From an uncultured Colwellia sp. (lineage in GTDB: Bacteria; Pseudomonadota; Gammaproteobacteria; Enterobacterales; Alteromonadaceae), in NCBI GenBank assembly GCA_913061475.1, contig CAJXUN010000002.1, positions 100,223-164,222 on the forward strand: a stretch of DNA of 64,000 nucleotides, written 5' to 3'. The position numbers were made by a program, and so were the translations under genes. The notes under the pieces were generated by a model, which searched no databases, was not told the DNA's origin, and saw only the letters and a program-made list of their open reading frames with translations. Every line of letters begins with the position of its first letter. Position 1 is the stretch's first letter. Of this stretch, positions 50,964-60,150 are shown in pieces.

Positions 50964-51179
50964 CTGAATACGTCTCGTTGCTGATGAATAAAATTTCTAT
51001 GCGCTAGATTCTAACGGGTAGCGTCGGCTATTTCTAGTGTTGAGGCCATTTGAACTTTTAAATCTTAGTAAAGCGTGTAAGAATTTGAGTCAATCCGCAG
51101 AAATTCTGTCTTTGAGTTACTCTTCGCTGCTATTTATTTCAATTGGTATTATATGAGTGACTTTTAGGAGCGTACATTT

Positions 51180-51779
51180 ATGAATGATAAATTGAACATC
51201 GTTTTCGTGGCAGATATTTTTGGCATAACCCATGAGTTTAAAAGTTTATGTCAAGAGGTGACGTCAGCCATTGAGCAAGCGCTTAGGGTTGAATGTCAGA
51301 TGATTGGCCCGTACCAAAAACAGCCCAAATCGTTCGACTCAGAACAAGCCGCCTATCAATACTTTACTGAACAGGTGGGTTTAGCTGATTATGTTAAAAT
51401 TATTGAACAGCAATTATCGGTCATATCTGGTAATAAGTTATTAGTCGGCTTTAGTGTCGGCGGCAGCGCTATCTGGCAGCTGTGTTCAAATAACATTGTA
51501 GATAAAAACCTAGACGCTATTTGTTTTTACAGTAGTCAAATTCGCCACATGACGCAGCTAATGCCTAAGGTACCAACGAGATTAATTTTGCCTGCTTCTG
51601 AGCAGCACTTTTCTATTACTGAACTAAAAAACGCGTTACTAGACAAGCCATCAGTAACTCTGGAGCAATGTGATTTTTTGCATGGTTTTATGAATCAGCT
51701 ATCACAAAACTATGATAGTTATGGATGTCAGCATTATATAAAAAGGCTTACCGGTCTAGTCTCAGAACAATGTGTATAA
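51180..51779 (+). CDS. Predicted alpha/beta hydrolase (dienelactone hydrolase-like)
   Basis: A 199-residue protein. It begins with a beta strand NIVFVADIFGITHEF, and has the nucleophile elbow VGFSVGGSAIWQL (GxSxGG) near residue 93 and a C-terminal His in FLHGFMN near residue 161, at the right place for a catalytic triad. The acid may be the Glu in LPASEQHF. Substrate is unknown. TTTTAGGAGCG lies upstream of the ATG. It stands alone between the YebC-type gene and glsA, with its own apparent terminator at 52042. Confidence 0.65.
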   Translation: MNDKLNIVFVADIFGITHEFKSLCQEVTSAIEQALRVECQMIGPYQKQPKSFDSEQAAYQYFTEQVGLADYVKIIEQQLSVISGNKLLVGFSVGGSAIWQLCSNNIVDKNLDAICFYSSQIRHMTQLMPKVPTRLILPASEQHFSITELKNALLDKPSVTLEQCDFLHGFMNQLSQNYDSYGCQHYIKRLTGLVSEQCV

Positions 51780-52041
51780 AAGCACAATGTTTATTGAGTG
51801 TCATTTATTGATATTCTAATGTTGAGAGTCGAGTAAGAGCCAGTGGCAAGTGTGTGCTATATGGATTTATCTTAACTTCTTATCTAGGTAAACTTAGCGT
51901 CAATTGAAGCATAAGTGTTTGTTTGTTCATTTTGCATTAGGTGCTTTTGCTTGGTATCACGCAGATTCAAAAAGCAATCTTAATCTTGTTGCTTAACATT
52001 TATACCCCAACGGTATTTTCAAGTGGAGTGGGTATTGACCC

Positions 52042-52076
52042 GCAAACACTGTTCTTAAGGGAGGAGTGTTTTTTAT
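52042..52076 (+). terminator. Probable terminator of the hydrolase gene
   Basis: AAACACT / AGTGTTT stem with a 14-nt loop followed by TTTTATTT. It is ~265 bases from the hydrolase stop codon. Confidence 0.5.
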
Positions 52077-52112
52077 TTCCATGAGCGGATTTTCTTAGGC
52101 TTTATTTATGCG

Positions 52113-52148
52113 ATACACCCAAACCACTTGCAAGCGGCTTGGGTGTAT
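52113..52148 (-). terminator. 36-bp palindrome at the glsA 3' end
   Basis: ATACACCCAA ... TTGGGTGTAT with the inner arms nearly complementary to the TGCA centre (two G-U pairs on the minus strand). It lies 12 bases after the glsA stop. There is no clear T run, so it may be a dispersed palindromic repeat serving as a 3' stabiliser rather than a classical terminator. Confidence 0.5.
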
Positions 52149-52159
52149 TACGGGTGAGG

Positions 52160-53092
52160 CTAATGATAAATTGACAAGCCGAGCTCTTGGGCTAAATTAG
52201 CTAATAAGTTTGTCCCGATAACTGAGTTGCCAAAAGAGTTTAACGGTGGGCTCCAAGTGCAAATTACCCCATAATTAGGCACTATCGCTACTACGCCTCC
52301 ACCAACGCCGCTTTTAGCCGGTAAACCAATTGAGAAAGCAAACTCACCTGATTGATCATACATACCACTGGTGGATAATATCGCATTAACTCGGTGAGCA
52401 TCTCGAGGCGTACAGATAACTTTTTTCGTGATCGGGTCAACACCTTTGTTTGCTAAAAAAAGTAGACTTGTTGCTAACTGTTCACAACTCATGGCTATTG
52501 AACATTGTGTGAAGTAATGACTGAGCACGTCAGGAATGTCTGATTCAATATTACCAAAACTTTTCATTAGATAGGCAAGTGCTGCATTTCTATTGCCATG
52601 TGACAGTTCTGATTGATAAACATGATTGTCGATAAATATAGCCTCATCATGCGCCAAATTTCGCATAAAGCTCAAAAAGGCTAACTTACTGGCAGAGAAA
52701 TGGCTGGTTAGCACATCAGCGACTAATAACGCGCCAGCATTGATCACAGGATTACGAGGAATACCTTTTTCCCACTCTAATTGGATAATCGAATTAAATG
52801 GCTGCCCTGAAGGCTCCATATTAACCCGTTGCCACAAGTCATCGCCAATACGGTTCATCGCCATCACTAAGCCAAACACCTTAGAAATACTTTGAATCGA
52901 AAAGGGTTCATGATAATCGCCTGCGCCAACGCTACTACCGTCAATTGTTGCTACACAAGCGGCCATTTTTTTAGGACAAACTTCTGCGAGAGCGGGAATG
53001 TAGTCGGCTACACGACCTTGGGTGTAAAGGTTTTCTTGTTCGGCTAGCAAGGTTTGCAATTTAGTCTGCAAGTTAACGATGTCTTTAATCAT
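52160..53092 (-). CDS. glsA: Glutaminase
   Basis: A 310-residue serine-dependent beta-lactamase-fold glutaminase converting glutamine to glutamate and ammonia. The active-site SxxK is S68-I-S-K71 in EPFSIQSISKVFGL. Further marks: NPVINAGALLVAD, the Tyr in LSTSGMYDQSGEFAF and PAKSGVGGGVVAIVP. Length fits the bacterial GlsA/YneH type. It stands as a single transcription unit. Confidence 0.96.
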   Translation of the reverse strand: MIKDIVNLQTKLQTLLAEQENLYTQGRVADYIPALAEVCPKKMAACVATIDGSSVGAGDYHEPFSIQSISKVFGLVMAMNRIGDDLWQRVNMEPSGQPFNSIIQLEWEKGIPRNPVINAGALLVADVLTSHFSASKLAFLSFMRNLAHDEAIFIDNHVYQSELSHGNRNAALAYLMKSFGNIESDIPDVLSHYFTQCSIAMSCEQLATSLLFLANKGVDPITKKVICTPRDAHRVNAILSTSGMYDQSGEFAFSIGLPAKSGVGGGVVAIVPNYGVICTWSPPLNSFGNSVIGTNLLANLAQELGLSIYH

Positions 53093-53273
53093 ATTATTGG
53101 CTTGTTTAGGGTTTTATTGGCAAGCAATAAAGTATCAAGGGGCGTTTATTATGCACAAAAAGTGATACTTGCCTAGCGCTTTATTAGTGTTGATTAATGT
53201 GGAGGTGAATTTACTCGTTATCTATCACTAGGCTTGGCTAAATGAGGTTAGGAAGGTTAAAAATTATAAACAC

Positions 53274-53338
53274 TAGCAACGTCGGCTAAACAATATTTGT
53301 TATTGATGTAATTATATTATTTAGCACGTTGCTAGTAT
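53274..53338 (-). terminator. Large hairpin downstream of the TPR/small-ORF unit
   Basis: ACTAGCAACGTCGGCTAAA pairs with TTTAGCACGTTGCTAGT (17 bp plus a 2-base bulge) around a ~29-nt AT-rich loop. Read on the minus strand it is followed by GTTTATAATTTTT, so it could end the 54036-53361 transcript. The rest of 53093-53360 shows nothing else. Confidence 0.45.
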
Positions 53339-53360
53339 GGCTTTTACATTCTTCATCAAA

Positions 53361-53498
53361 CTACCTACGCTGTTGAAAATTATCATAGTGCATAACAGTA
53401 GTTTTTTGTTCTACGTCCCACTGACTGATCGAAATGTGCTTAATTTCAGTAAAAAAGTTAATGGTTGATCTGATTGATTGAATTATACTATTTACCAT
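53361..53498 (-). CDS. Short ORF with strong ribosome-binding site, unknown function
   Basis: 45 codons plus TAG. AAAGGAGT sits 7-8 bases before the ATG at 53498, one of the best ribosome-binding sites in the window. The product begins MVNSIIQSIRSTINFFTEI (amphipathic or weakly hydrophobic) and then ISQWDVEQKTTVMHYDNFQQ, ending in two Arg. It begins 28 bases after the stop of the TPR protein gene on the same strand, so the two are probably co-transcribed. No family is recognised. Confidence 0.55.
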   Translation of the reverse strand: MVNSIIQSIRSTINFFTEIKHISISQWDVEQKTTVMHYDNFQQRR

Positions 53499-53526
53499 TG
53501 CAGTACTCCTTTCTAGAGATTATTTA

Positions 53527-54036
53527 TTAATCCGATAGTTCTACGTTAGTGTCGACTTTCGTTGCTGGTAGCAATTGTCTAATACTTGCTAAGTTAGCGT
53601 TAGTAATTAGGTTTTGGTCAATGGCCACAGCAGCTTTAAAGTCTGCTAATGCGGCAACCAATTGATTTTTTCTATAGCGAGCAACACCACGGTTACTGTA
53701 ATTTAGCGCCGTTAAATATTTCACTTTGCGATTGGCATTTGGCATAGACTCTAAACTCTCAATGGCATCGGTACACGCAGACTCCGACTTTTCTTGATAG
53801 TTCGCTTGTAAATAAGCTACACATAAATTCATTTTGCTGGCATAAAAATCTTTATTCTTTTTGCTAGCGGTTAATTTTTTAATACCAGATGCTAATTCAC
53901 CTTGGGTGATATCTACACTGCCAATTGCACCTTTTATGACTGCAACTTTAAATTTTGCATCGTTCGCTAAAACTGATGGCGTGGCACTGAACAATAAGGT
54001 CGCTAATATCGTGTTGATAAAAGTTAATTTTTTCAT
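53527..54036 (-). CDS. Exported TPR-repeat protein
   Basis: A 169-residue protein with a signal peptide (MKKLTFINTILATLLFSATPSVLA, cut probable after ALA-N). The C-terminal half contains TPR-type helices: VKYLTALNYSNRGVARYRKNQLVAALADFKAAVAIDQN. Probably periplasmic. The function is not known. An ORF of 45 codons follows in the same direction. The 174 bases between it and the LysR gene show no clear element. Confidence 0.65.
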   Translation of the reverse strand: MKKLTFINTILATLLFSATPSVLANDAKFKVAVIKGAIGSVDITQGELASGIKKLTASKKNKDFYASKMNLCVAYLQANYQEKSESACTDAIESLESMPNANRKVKYLTALNYSNRGVARYRKNQLVAALADFKAAVAIDQNLITNANLASIRQLLPATKVDTNVELSD

Positions 54037-54210
54037 GGTCTTTTACTCCGTTAAGTTATGTACCACGTGGATACATAACTACTATAGAAATACTGCTAAC
54101 AACTGACAAACGATTAAAATAAATCCATCAAGTGAATAATATTCATCTATAGTTAACTCATTGTAATAATTATTAATAGAAAGTTTTTTATCGGTAATAG
54201 GCGTCAATAT

Positions 54211-55089
54211 TTATATCGCGAATGTCGCCTTTACCCATTCAGCAAATAACGCTAGCTCTGCGCGATTATCCATATTTTCATGCTGAATAAGGTAGTACTT
54301 ATCATTGGTATTTAATTCTTCGTCAAACAGTTTCACCAATAGTTGCTCACTGAACCACGTTTTGCTCATGGGTAAAGGTACGAGCGCGATACCCATGCCT
54401 TGCTGTGCTGCGCGAGCAACCCCAAACATACTGTCAAATTGAATGATCTGTTTAGGATCAAAATCATCAACAGCCACTTTGTCAGCCCATTGATGCCAAG
54501 ACCACGGACGGGAACTGTGCAGAATTAACGGTGTTGACTTTAAAGCAGAGAATCCGGATGTTTTTAATTTTTTATATAATCTTTTATTACATGCTGGCGC
54601 ATAACGAATAGGAAATAGTTCATGAACTATATTAGCGTTGGGCTTACCGTTAGCAAGTACAATGGATAAGTCAGCAGATTGTGATTGTTCGCTGCTTGAT
54701 TTAACTGTTTCAAGTTGTAGATTAATGTTTGGGTTGTTTTCTGACCATAGCGATAGACTAGGAATGAATAATTCGCTGGCAAAGAACTCAGGCAAGCTGA
54801 TAACAATCGTTTGATTTTGCTGCTTTTGCGTAAACTCAGTTATGGTTGATTCTAGTTGATGAATTATCGGTTGAATTGACTGATAAAATTGTTTGCCAGC
54901 ACTAGTCAGTTCAATGGTTCGAGTACCACGTTTAAATAGCGCGATACCTAATTGTGCTTCCAATTGTTTTATTTGGTGACTGACGGCTGAGGGTGTTAAA
55001 AATAATTGTGAAGCTGCATGTTTGAAACTTAAGCATTTTGACGCGATGCAGAATGAGCGAAGGCCTCGTATAGGTGTTTGTATTGACAT
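54211..55089 (-). CDS. LysR-family transcriptional regulator (GcvA-like)
   Basis: A 292-residue LysR regulator. The N-terminal winged HTH reads RSFCIASKCLSFKHAASQLFLTPSAVSHQIKQLEAQLGIALFKRGTRTIELTSAG, the GcvA/AmpR-like subgroup with SAVSHQI. The effector domain follows. The ATG at 55089 is chosen because it gives the usual LysR N-terminus; the frame stays open to 55266 without supporting homology. The target is unknown; it is divergent from speA with ~650 bases between, so control of speAB is possible but only inferred from position. Confidence 0.88.
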   Translation of the reverse strand: MSIQTPIRGLRSFCIASKCLSFKHAASQLFLTPSAVSHQIKQLEAQLGIALFKRGTRTIELTSAGKQFYQSIQPIIHQLESTITEFTQKQQNQTIVISLPEFFASELFIPSLSLWSENNPNINLQLETVKSSSEQSQSADLSIVLANGKPNANIVHELFPIRYAPACNKRLYKKLKTSGFSALKSTPLILHSSRPWSWHQWADKVAVDDFDPKQIIQFDSMFGVARAAQQGMGIALVPLPMSKTWFSEQLLVKLFDEELNTNDKYYLIQHENMDNRAELALFAEWVKATFAI

Positions 55090-55253
55090 AATTACTATTT
55101 TTTTAGAACGACCAACATCAATAGCAATACTTAGGCCGCAACTTAACACTTTGATTTTTATGTTCTTATTGATATTGTGAAAGTTGACGAGGGCATTGCT
55201 TGCACCAAAATCGTGTATTTGCACCAAAATAATATGATCGAAATAGTAGTGCG

Positions 55254-55282
55254 AAAAAAAGGACATCTAGCGATGTCCTTAA
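55254..55282 (-). terminator. Minus-strand intrinsic terminator without an upstream gene
   Basis: On the minus strand AAGGACATC-GCTA-GATGTCC is followed by TTTTTTT, a textbook terminator (9-bp stem, 4-nt loop). It points away from speA toward the LysR gene, yet no annotated minus-strand gene lies between it and speA. It may end a small RNA transcribed from ~55.3-55.5 kb. Confidence 0.75.
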
Positions 55283-55386
55283 AATGAAACAAATTAACGA
55301 TGTAAAAAATGTTTTATCGAATCGGGGGAGACTCAAAAACAAGTTCATCTTAGGGGCATTTTCTATTGTGAGCAAACGAGAAAAAT

Positions 55387-55423
55387 TCATTTAATAGGTG
55401 AATTATTTTCATCTATTAAATGA
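55387..55423. promoter_or_regulatory. 37-bp AT-rich palindrome upstream of speA
   Basis: TCATTTAATAGGTGAA - TTATT - TTCATCTATTAAATGA; the 16-base arms match except for one position. A related half-site ATGAGTAGTCATTTAGTG follows directly. It could be an operator for the divergent LysR regulator or another repressor, or a hairpin in a minus-strand RNA. Confidence 0.45.
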
Positions 55424-55736
55424 GTAGTCATTTAGTGCTAAATAGTCATTTTTATACACAAATTTATGACAAGGCTAATTTTCTAATAATTGCTAATTTT
55501 TCATCAGGATTAACTGTAAGTCCCGTAGATAGAAGTTCGGTACTTTTATACAGAGCAAGCGACGTAAATCTGTGTAATTCCTTTTAAATTCATCACACTG
55601 CACAATTTGTTCAAAAAAATTTATCATACTGGCTATTTTTATTTGTTTGACTTTTAACTGCTACTTTATTTTAATGCGCCTCAATTACCTACAGACTAAG
55701 TTATATTGCTAGTTATATTTGATTAAAGGAAAAGAA

Positions 55737-57650
55737 ATGAAGGAAAACTCGCCACTCGACGATGTGAGAGCATGCTACAACGTACGCCATTGGAGCCAAG
55801 GGTATTACGGCATTAATGACGACGGCGATGTTTATGTAGCACCTGTTCATGATAATCAAGCTCTAACGGCTAATTTGAGTACTATTGTCGAAAAAATTCA
55901 ACATCAAGGCCTAACATTACCTGTGTTGGTGCGCTTTCCTCAGATCCTTCACCATCGGGTTCATAGCCTATGTGAAGCGTTTAATCATGCTATTGCCCAA
56001 TATGGTTATGATGAAAAGTATTTGTTGGTGTATCCGATTAAAGTCAATCAACAGCGCGAAGTTGTGAACGAAATATTGGCCAGTCAGTATGATAAAGAAG
56101 TCAAACAACTGGGTTTAGAAGCCGGCAGTAAGGCTGAATTATTGGCGGTTTTGGCACTGGCTGACAAAGTGTCGTCGGTTATTGTTTGTAATGGCTATAA
56201 AGACAGAGAATACGTACGCCTTGCGTTAATTGGTGAAAAACTAGGACACAAAGTACATCTCGTGTTAGAAAAAATGTCTGAACTTGAAATGATCTTAGCG
56301 GAAGCAGAAAAGCTCAATGTGAAACCTAGATTAGGCATCCGTGTGCGCTTGGCTTCACAAGGAAAAGGCAAGTGGCAAGCAAGTGGCGGAGAAAAATCTA
56401 AATTTGGTTTATCAGCCTCGCAAATTATTAAAGTGATCGATGTTTTAAAACAAGAAGACAAGTTAGACACCTTGACCTTAGTGCATTTTCACCTTGGTTC
56501 GCAAATTGCGAATATTAGAGATGTCAGACTTGGCGTAAGTGAAGCCGCTAGATTCTATTGTGAGTTACGCCAACTTGGCGCACATATTACGTGTATGGAT
56601 GTCGGGGGAGGCTTGGCGGTTGATTATGACGGCACACGCAGCCAGTCTCATAACTCGATGAATTATAGTTTGGCCGAGTATGCCAATAACATCGTCTATA
56701 CCATTGGTGATATTTGTAAGGCGTATGAACAGCCAATGCCGATGATTATATCTGAATCCGGTCGTTCGCTGACCGCTCATCATGCGGTGTTGATTTCTAA
56801 TGTTATTGGGTCGGAAAGCTATGAGCCTGAAACATTAGTTAGCCCAGAAAACACTGATAATACCTTGTTGAATAACATGTGGAAGTCATGGCAACAGTTA
56901 CATGAAGGCATTGATGATAGAGCGTTAATTGAAATTTACCATGACACGCAAAATGATGTCAGTGAAGTACATCATCAATTCGCCTTAGGTTTGGTGAGTT
57001 TGTCTCAACGGGCATGGGCCGAGCAGATTAATTTGCGTATTTGTTATGAATTAAATCAGCTAATGGACGTTAAAAATCGCTTTCATCGCCCGATAGTCGA
57101 TGATTTAATGGAAAAACTAGCCGCGAAGTACTTTGTTAACTTCTCATTGTTTCAGTCGTTACCTGATGCCTGGGGAATCGACCAAGTATTTCCAGTATTA
57201 CCGTTAAATAGATTAGACAGTAAAGATAAAAAGCGTGCGATTTTGCTTGATATTACCTGTGATTCTGACGGGACTATAAATAACTATGTTGATGGCCAAG
57301 GGATAGAAAGCACCTTGTTGGTTCCTCAGTGGCAACAAGACGAACCATACTATATGGGATTTTTCTTAGTTGGTGCTTATCAAGAAATTCTAGGTGATAT
57401 GCATAATCTTTTTGGCGATACGCACAGTGCGGTGGTGTTTTTAGAAGAAAACGGTGATATCAATATCGCGGAAATCAATGAAGGCGATATGGTTGAAGAT
57501 ATGCTCAATTATGTGCATTTAGATGCCCAAGATTTCAAGAAAACCTATGAAACTTTAGTCAACGCCAAGTTGCCTGAAAGTGAACGAGCAGAGGTTTATG
57601 GCGAGTTAGTTGCCGGTTTAAATGGCTATACTTATTTGGAAGACTTGTAG
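55737..57650 (+). CDS. speA: Biosynthetic arginine decarboxylase
   Basis: A 637-residue PLP enzyme turning arginine into agmatine. The PLP lysine is K102 in [18 protein letters not shown]. Other landmarks: [17 protein letters not shown], the glycine-rich phosphate-binding [31 protein letters not shown] and [11 protein letters not shown]. Length agrees with bacterial SpeA (~630-660). The ATG at 55737 has AAAGGA upstream and is preferred over a start six codons earlier. speB begins 11 bases after the stop, so they form an operon. Confidence 0.97.
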   Translation: MKENSPLDDVRACYNVRHWSQGYYGINDDGDVYVAPVHDNQALTANLSTIVEKIQHQGLTLPVLVRFPQILHHRVHSLCEAFNHAIAQYGYDEKYLLVYPIKVNQQREVVNEILASQYDKEVKQLGLEAGSKAELLAVLALADKVSSVIVCNGYKDREYVRLALIGEKLGHKVHLVLEKMSELEMILAEAEKLNVKPRLGIRVRLASQGKGKWQASGGEKSKFGLSASQIIKVIDVLKQEDKLDTLTLVHFHLGSQIANIRDVRLGVSEAARFYCELRQLGAHITCMDVGGGLAVDYDGTRSQSHNSMNYSLAEYANNIVYTIGDICKAYEQPMPMIISESGRSLTAHHAVLISNVIGSESYEPETLVSPENTDNTLLNNMWKSWQQLHEGIDDRALIEIYHDTQNDVSEVHHQFALGLVSLSQRAWAEQINLRICYELNQLMDVKNRFHRPIVDDLMEKLAAKYFVNFSLFQSLPDAWGIDQVFPVLPLNRLDSKDKKRAILLDITCDSDGTINNYVDGQGIESTLLVPQWQQDEPYYMGFFLVGAYQEILGDMHNLFGDTHSAVVFLEENGDINIAEINEGDMVEDMLNYVHLDAQDFKKTYETLVNAKLPESERAEVYGELVAGLNGYTYLEDL

Positions 57651-57661
57651 CAGGAAAACAG

Positions 57662-58594
57662 ATGAAAAACATTTTTCAGCAAGTAGATAATTCAATATAT
57701 TCCAATGCAATGACGTTTATGCGTCAGCCACTGTCAACTGATCCGATAAACAGTGATGCTGATATTGTGGTTTTAGGACTGCCATTTGATATGGCGACAA
57801 CCGGGCGCTCAGGCGCCCGCATGGGACCTACGGCGATTAGGCAGGCCTCAGTGAACTTAGCGTGGGAAGGGAAACGTTTTCCTTGGCCGTTTAGTTTAAC
57901 CCGCCATACCAAGATTGTTGATGCCGGTGATTTAGTTTATAGCTGTGGTGATGCAGCGCAATTTTGTGATTTTGTTGAGTCTGCCGCTTCGCAACTATTG
58001 GCTGCGAATAAAACTATTTTGGCGCTTGGTGGCGATCACTTCGTTACCTTGCCGTTATTGAGAGCTTACGCGAAAAAATTTGGCAAAATGGCATTAATTC
58101 ATTTTGATGCCCATACCGATACCTATAGTAATGGTAGCCAATATGATCACGGCACCATGTTCTTTCATGCCCCGAATGAAGGGATTATTGATAAAAATGC
58201 TTCGATTCAAATTGGTATTCGCACCAACTACAAAAAGAAAGATCATGGCTTTGAGGTGATAGATGCACCACAAGCTAATGATCTTGGTGTGGAAGAAATA
58301 ACGCGACGAATACGCGAACGAGTAAAAGATCTACCTGTGTATCTAACCTTTGATATTGATTGTTTAGACCCTGCATTTGCACCGGGTACCGGTACGCCAG
58401 TGTGCGGTGGTTTAACAACCGATAAAGTACTGAAAATATTAAGAGCATTGTCGGGGCTCAATGTCATTGGTATGGATGTGGTTGAAGTGGCCCCCAGTTA
58501 TGATAACAGTGAAGTAACAGCGTTAGCGGCGGCAACTATAGGCCTTGAGTTGATGCACTTATGGACGGCTAAGCATAAGTTAGCGAATAAATAG
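57662..58594 (+). CDS. speB: Agmatinase
   Basis: A 310-residue Mn-dependent ureohydrolase that converts agmatine to putrescine and urea. The metal-binding motifs are complete: [29 protein letters not shown] and [34 protein letters not shown] is the family N-terminal segment. Together with speA it makes putrescine from arginine. A strong terminator follows at 58634. Confidence 0.97.
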   Translation: MKNIFQQVDNSIYSNAMTFMRQPLSTDPINSDADIVVLGLPFDMATTGRSGARMGPTAIRQASVNLAWEGKRFPWPFSLTRHTKIVDAGDLVYSCGDAAQFCDFVESAASQLLAANKTILALGGDHFVTLPLLRAYAKKFGKMALIHFDAHTDTYSNGSQYDHGTMFFHAPNEGIIDKNASIQIGIRTNYKKKDHGFEVIDAPQANDLGVEEITRRIRERVKDLPVYLTFDIDCLDPAFAPGTGTPVCGGLTTDKVLKILRALSGLNVIGMDVVEVAPSYDNSEVTALAAATIGLELMHLWTAKHKLANK

Positions 58595-58633
58595 CCAATA
58601 AATCCTAACCTAGATAAATACGAATACCAGTTC

Positions 58634-58669
58634 AATAATTAGCGCAATATATTGATTGCGCTAATTATT
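58634..58669 (+). terminator. Intrinsic terminator of speAB
   Basis: AATAATTAGCGCAAT / ATTGCGCTAATTATT, a perfect 15-bp stem with a 6-nt loop. Confidence 0.75.
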
Positions 58670-58670
58670 A

Positions 58671-58897
58671 TCAACCCGCAAGCCTAATAGCAAACATCTT
58701 AATCTTCAATAACGGAAACTCTGGCGATTGCTGTATTACTTTAAAAAACCGTCTATTGTAGTTAAGTCAGTGTTGGTTAAATGAATTTTAAAGTTAGTCA
58801 TAATTTGGCCAGTCACTGCCAATATCATTGCTTTGTATAGCCCTTCTTTATTATGGAAGTAATACTTGAACATGGCAGAGTTAACGCTTGAATTCAT
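58671..58897 (-). pseudogene. Decayed TetR-family regulator fragment
   Basis: On the minus strand, from an ATG at 58897, the frame reads MNSSVNSAMFKYYFHNKEGLY and on through KAMILAVTGQ. This is the recognition helix and following helix of a TetR HTH (compare the usual form GVNxxxxYYHFxxKExLxxA). The frame stops at 58736. A one-base shift in the run of A/T at 58741-58747 restores a frame reading FKVIQQSPEFPLLKIKMF, also typical of the TetR core. The first part of the HTH and most of the ligand domain are missing. No partner gene remains. The rest of the 363-bp gap holds only the speAB terminator. Confidence 0.65.
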
Positions 58898-58957
58898 TGA
58901 TTAAACAGATCATATTAACTTATACATTCATTATTTTGTTTACAAACGGGGTTATTC

Positions 58958-59956
58958 ATGAGGCATCTTGTAACTTCAAATATTGTCATTATTTTTTCAG
59001 CCCTCTTCTTGTTAATAGCTTGTGGCGGTGGAAGCAGCGAAGATAATAGCAAGACTGAGCCTTCTAAGCAGTCAGCTGTGGCTAAGGCTTATGTTAGTGA
59101 AATATTAACGATTATGCGCAACAATACTGTTACGCGATATATCGTTGATTGGGGAAAACTTGATTCTGAGGTTAATCAATTAGCAGCGAACGCTCAATCA
59201 ATTAGTGATACTTATCCGGCTATAACTCGAGCATTTGAGTTAATAGGTACAAATCATTCATTTTTAAACTCTTCATCAGGTGCCTTAATAACTTACCCTA
59301 GCACATTAACTTGTACACAAAACTTTGACATCGATACACCGAATGTGGCTGGTATTGGCTATATTCGAGTAGATGGTTATGGCCCTAACAATGCGGAAAA
59401 TACAACCGAATTTGCTACTAATATTCAAGCGAAGATTGCTCAACAAGAAAGAGAAGGTATTACTGCGTGGATTGTTGATTTAAGAAACAACCAAGGTGGA
59501 AATATGTGGCCCATGATTGCAGGATTAGGCCCTTTATTCGATAACTCCTTGCTGGGTTATTTTGCAGATGCGGATGAAAACTTTACCCCTTGGGGTTATG
59601 AAAATGGCCAGTCAATATTAAACGGAAATCCAGTTGTTACAGTTAATTCACACTATACACTGATGAACTCTTCACCTAAAATTGCGGTGTTAAGCAGCCG
59701 ACGCGTTGCGAGTTCAGGTGAAGCAACTCTTATTGCTTTTAAAAAGCAACATAATGTTCGCTTTTTTGGCACAGACACCTGTGGCTTATCAACAGCAAAT
59801 TCATCATTTGAACTAAGTAATGGCAGTGTATTATTTTTAACAACAGCGATTACAACTGATCGAGAGCAAGAAAAATACGGTGGCAGAGTACCTGTTGATC
59901 AACTTACTACACCTGAAACTGTGTTAACCGAAGCTATTAGCTGGCTACAAGAGTAA
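58958..59956 (+). CDS. S41-type peptidase-like lipoprotein
   Basis: A 332-residue protein with a lipoprotein signal ending in the lipobox LLIAC followed by GGGSSED. A helical N-terminal part and then an S41 (C-terminal processing peptidase/tail-specific protease) core can be seen: IGYIRVDGYG, WIVDLRNNQGGNMWPMIAGLGPL and the likely nucleophile Ser in SSRRVASSGEATLIAF. No PDZ domain is apparent, so it is of the small S41 type like TSPc-only proteins. Substrate is unknown. It is the first intact gene of the accessory right end. Confidence 0.78.
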   Translation: MRHLVTSNIVIIFSALFLLIACGGGSSEDNSKTEPSKQSAVAKAYVSEILTIMRNNTVTRYIVDWGKLDSEVNQLAANAQSISDTYPAITRAFELIGTNHSFLNSSSGALITYPSTLTCTQNFDIDTPNVAGIGYIRVDGYGPNNAENTTEFATNIQAKIAQQEREGITAWIVDLRNNQGGNMWPMIAGLGPLFDNSLLGYFADADENFTPWGYENGQSILNGNPVVTVNSHYTLMNSSPKIAVLSSRRVASSGEATLIAFKKQHNVRFFGTDTCGLSTANSSFELSNGSVLFLTTAITTDREQEKYGGRVPVDQLTTPETVLTEAISWLQE

Positions 59957-60150
59957 TACTTAGTTTCATAGTTATATTTTTGTTAAGAACACCACATTTA
60001 GAGCATACTGCATGCATCAAACGCTGACAGCCCTCAAATTGAGTTTAATTGTTCACAATTAATGTATTTTATACCGCTTGACCAAAGCATATCCAACTAA
60101 ACCAAATCAACATATTAAACCCTTTTTACCCGTAAAAATCACAGACAAAT

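Larger units (their letters stand above)
51780..52159. other. 380-bp intergenic region with hairpins
   Basis: No credible gene. Up to 52010 nothing distinctive was seen. From 52011 there are three structured segments: an imperfect repeat ATACCCC...GGGTAT at 52011-52035, the terminator at 52042-52076 and the palindrome at 52113-52148. Confidence 0.6.
55090..55736. other. 647-bp LysR-speA intergenic region
   Basis: Unusually long for this window. It contains a minus-strand intrinsic terminator (55254-55282), a 37-bp AT-rich palindrome (55387-55423) and T/A-rich sequence ahead of speA. The only ORFs are short and lack start signals. Confidence 0.6.

Noticed and set aside
55284..55394. 36-codon plus-strand ORF beginning MKQINDVKNVL
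   Set aside because: It has no ribosome-binding site, starts within the arm of the terminator hairpin and has no recognisable similarity.
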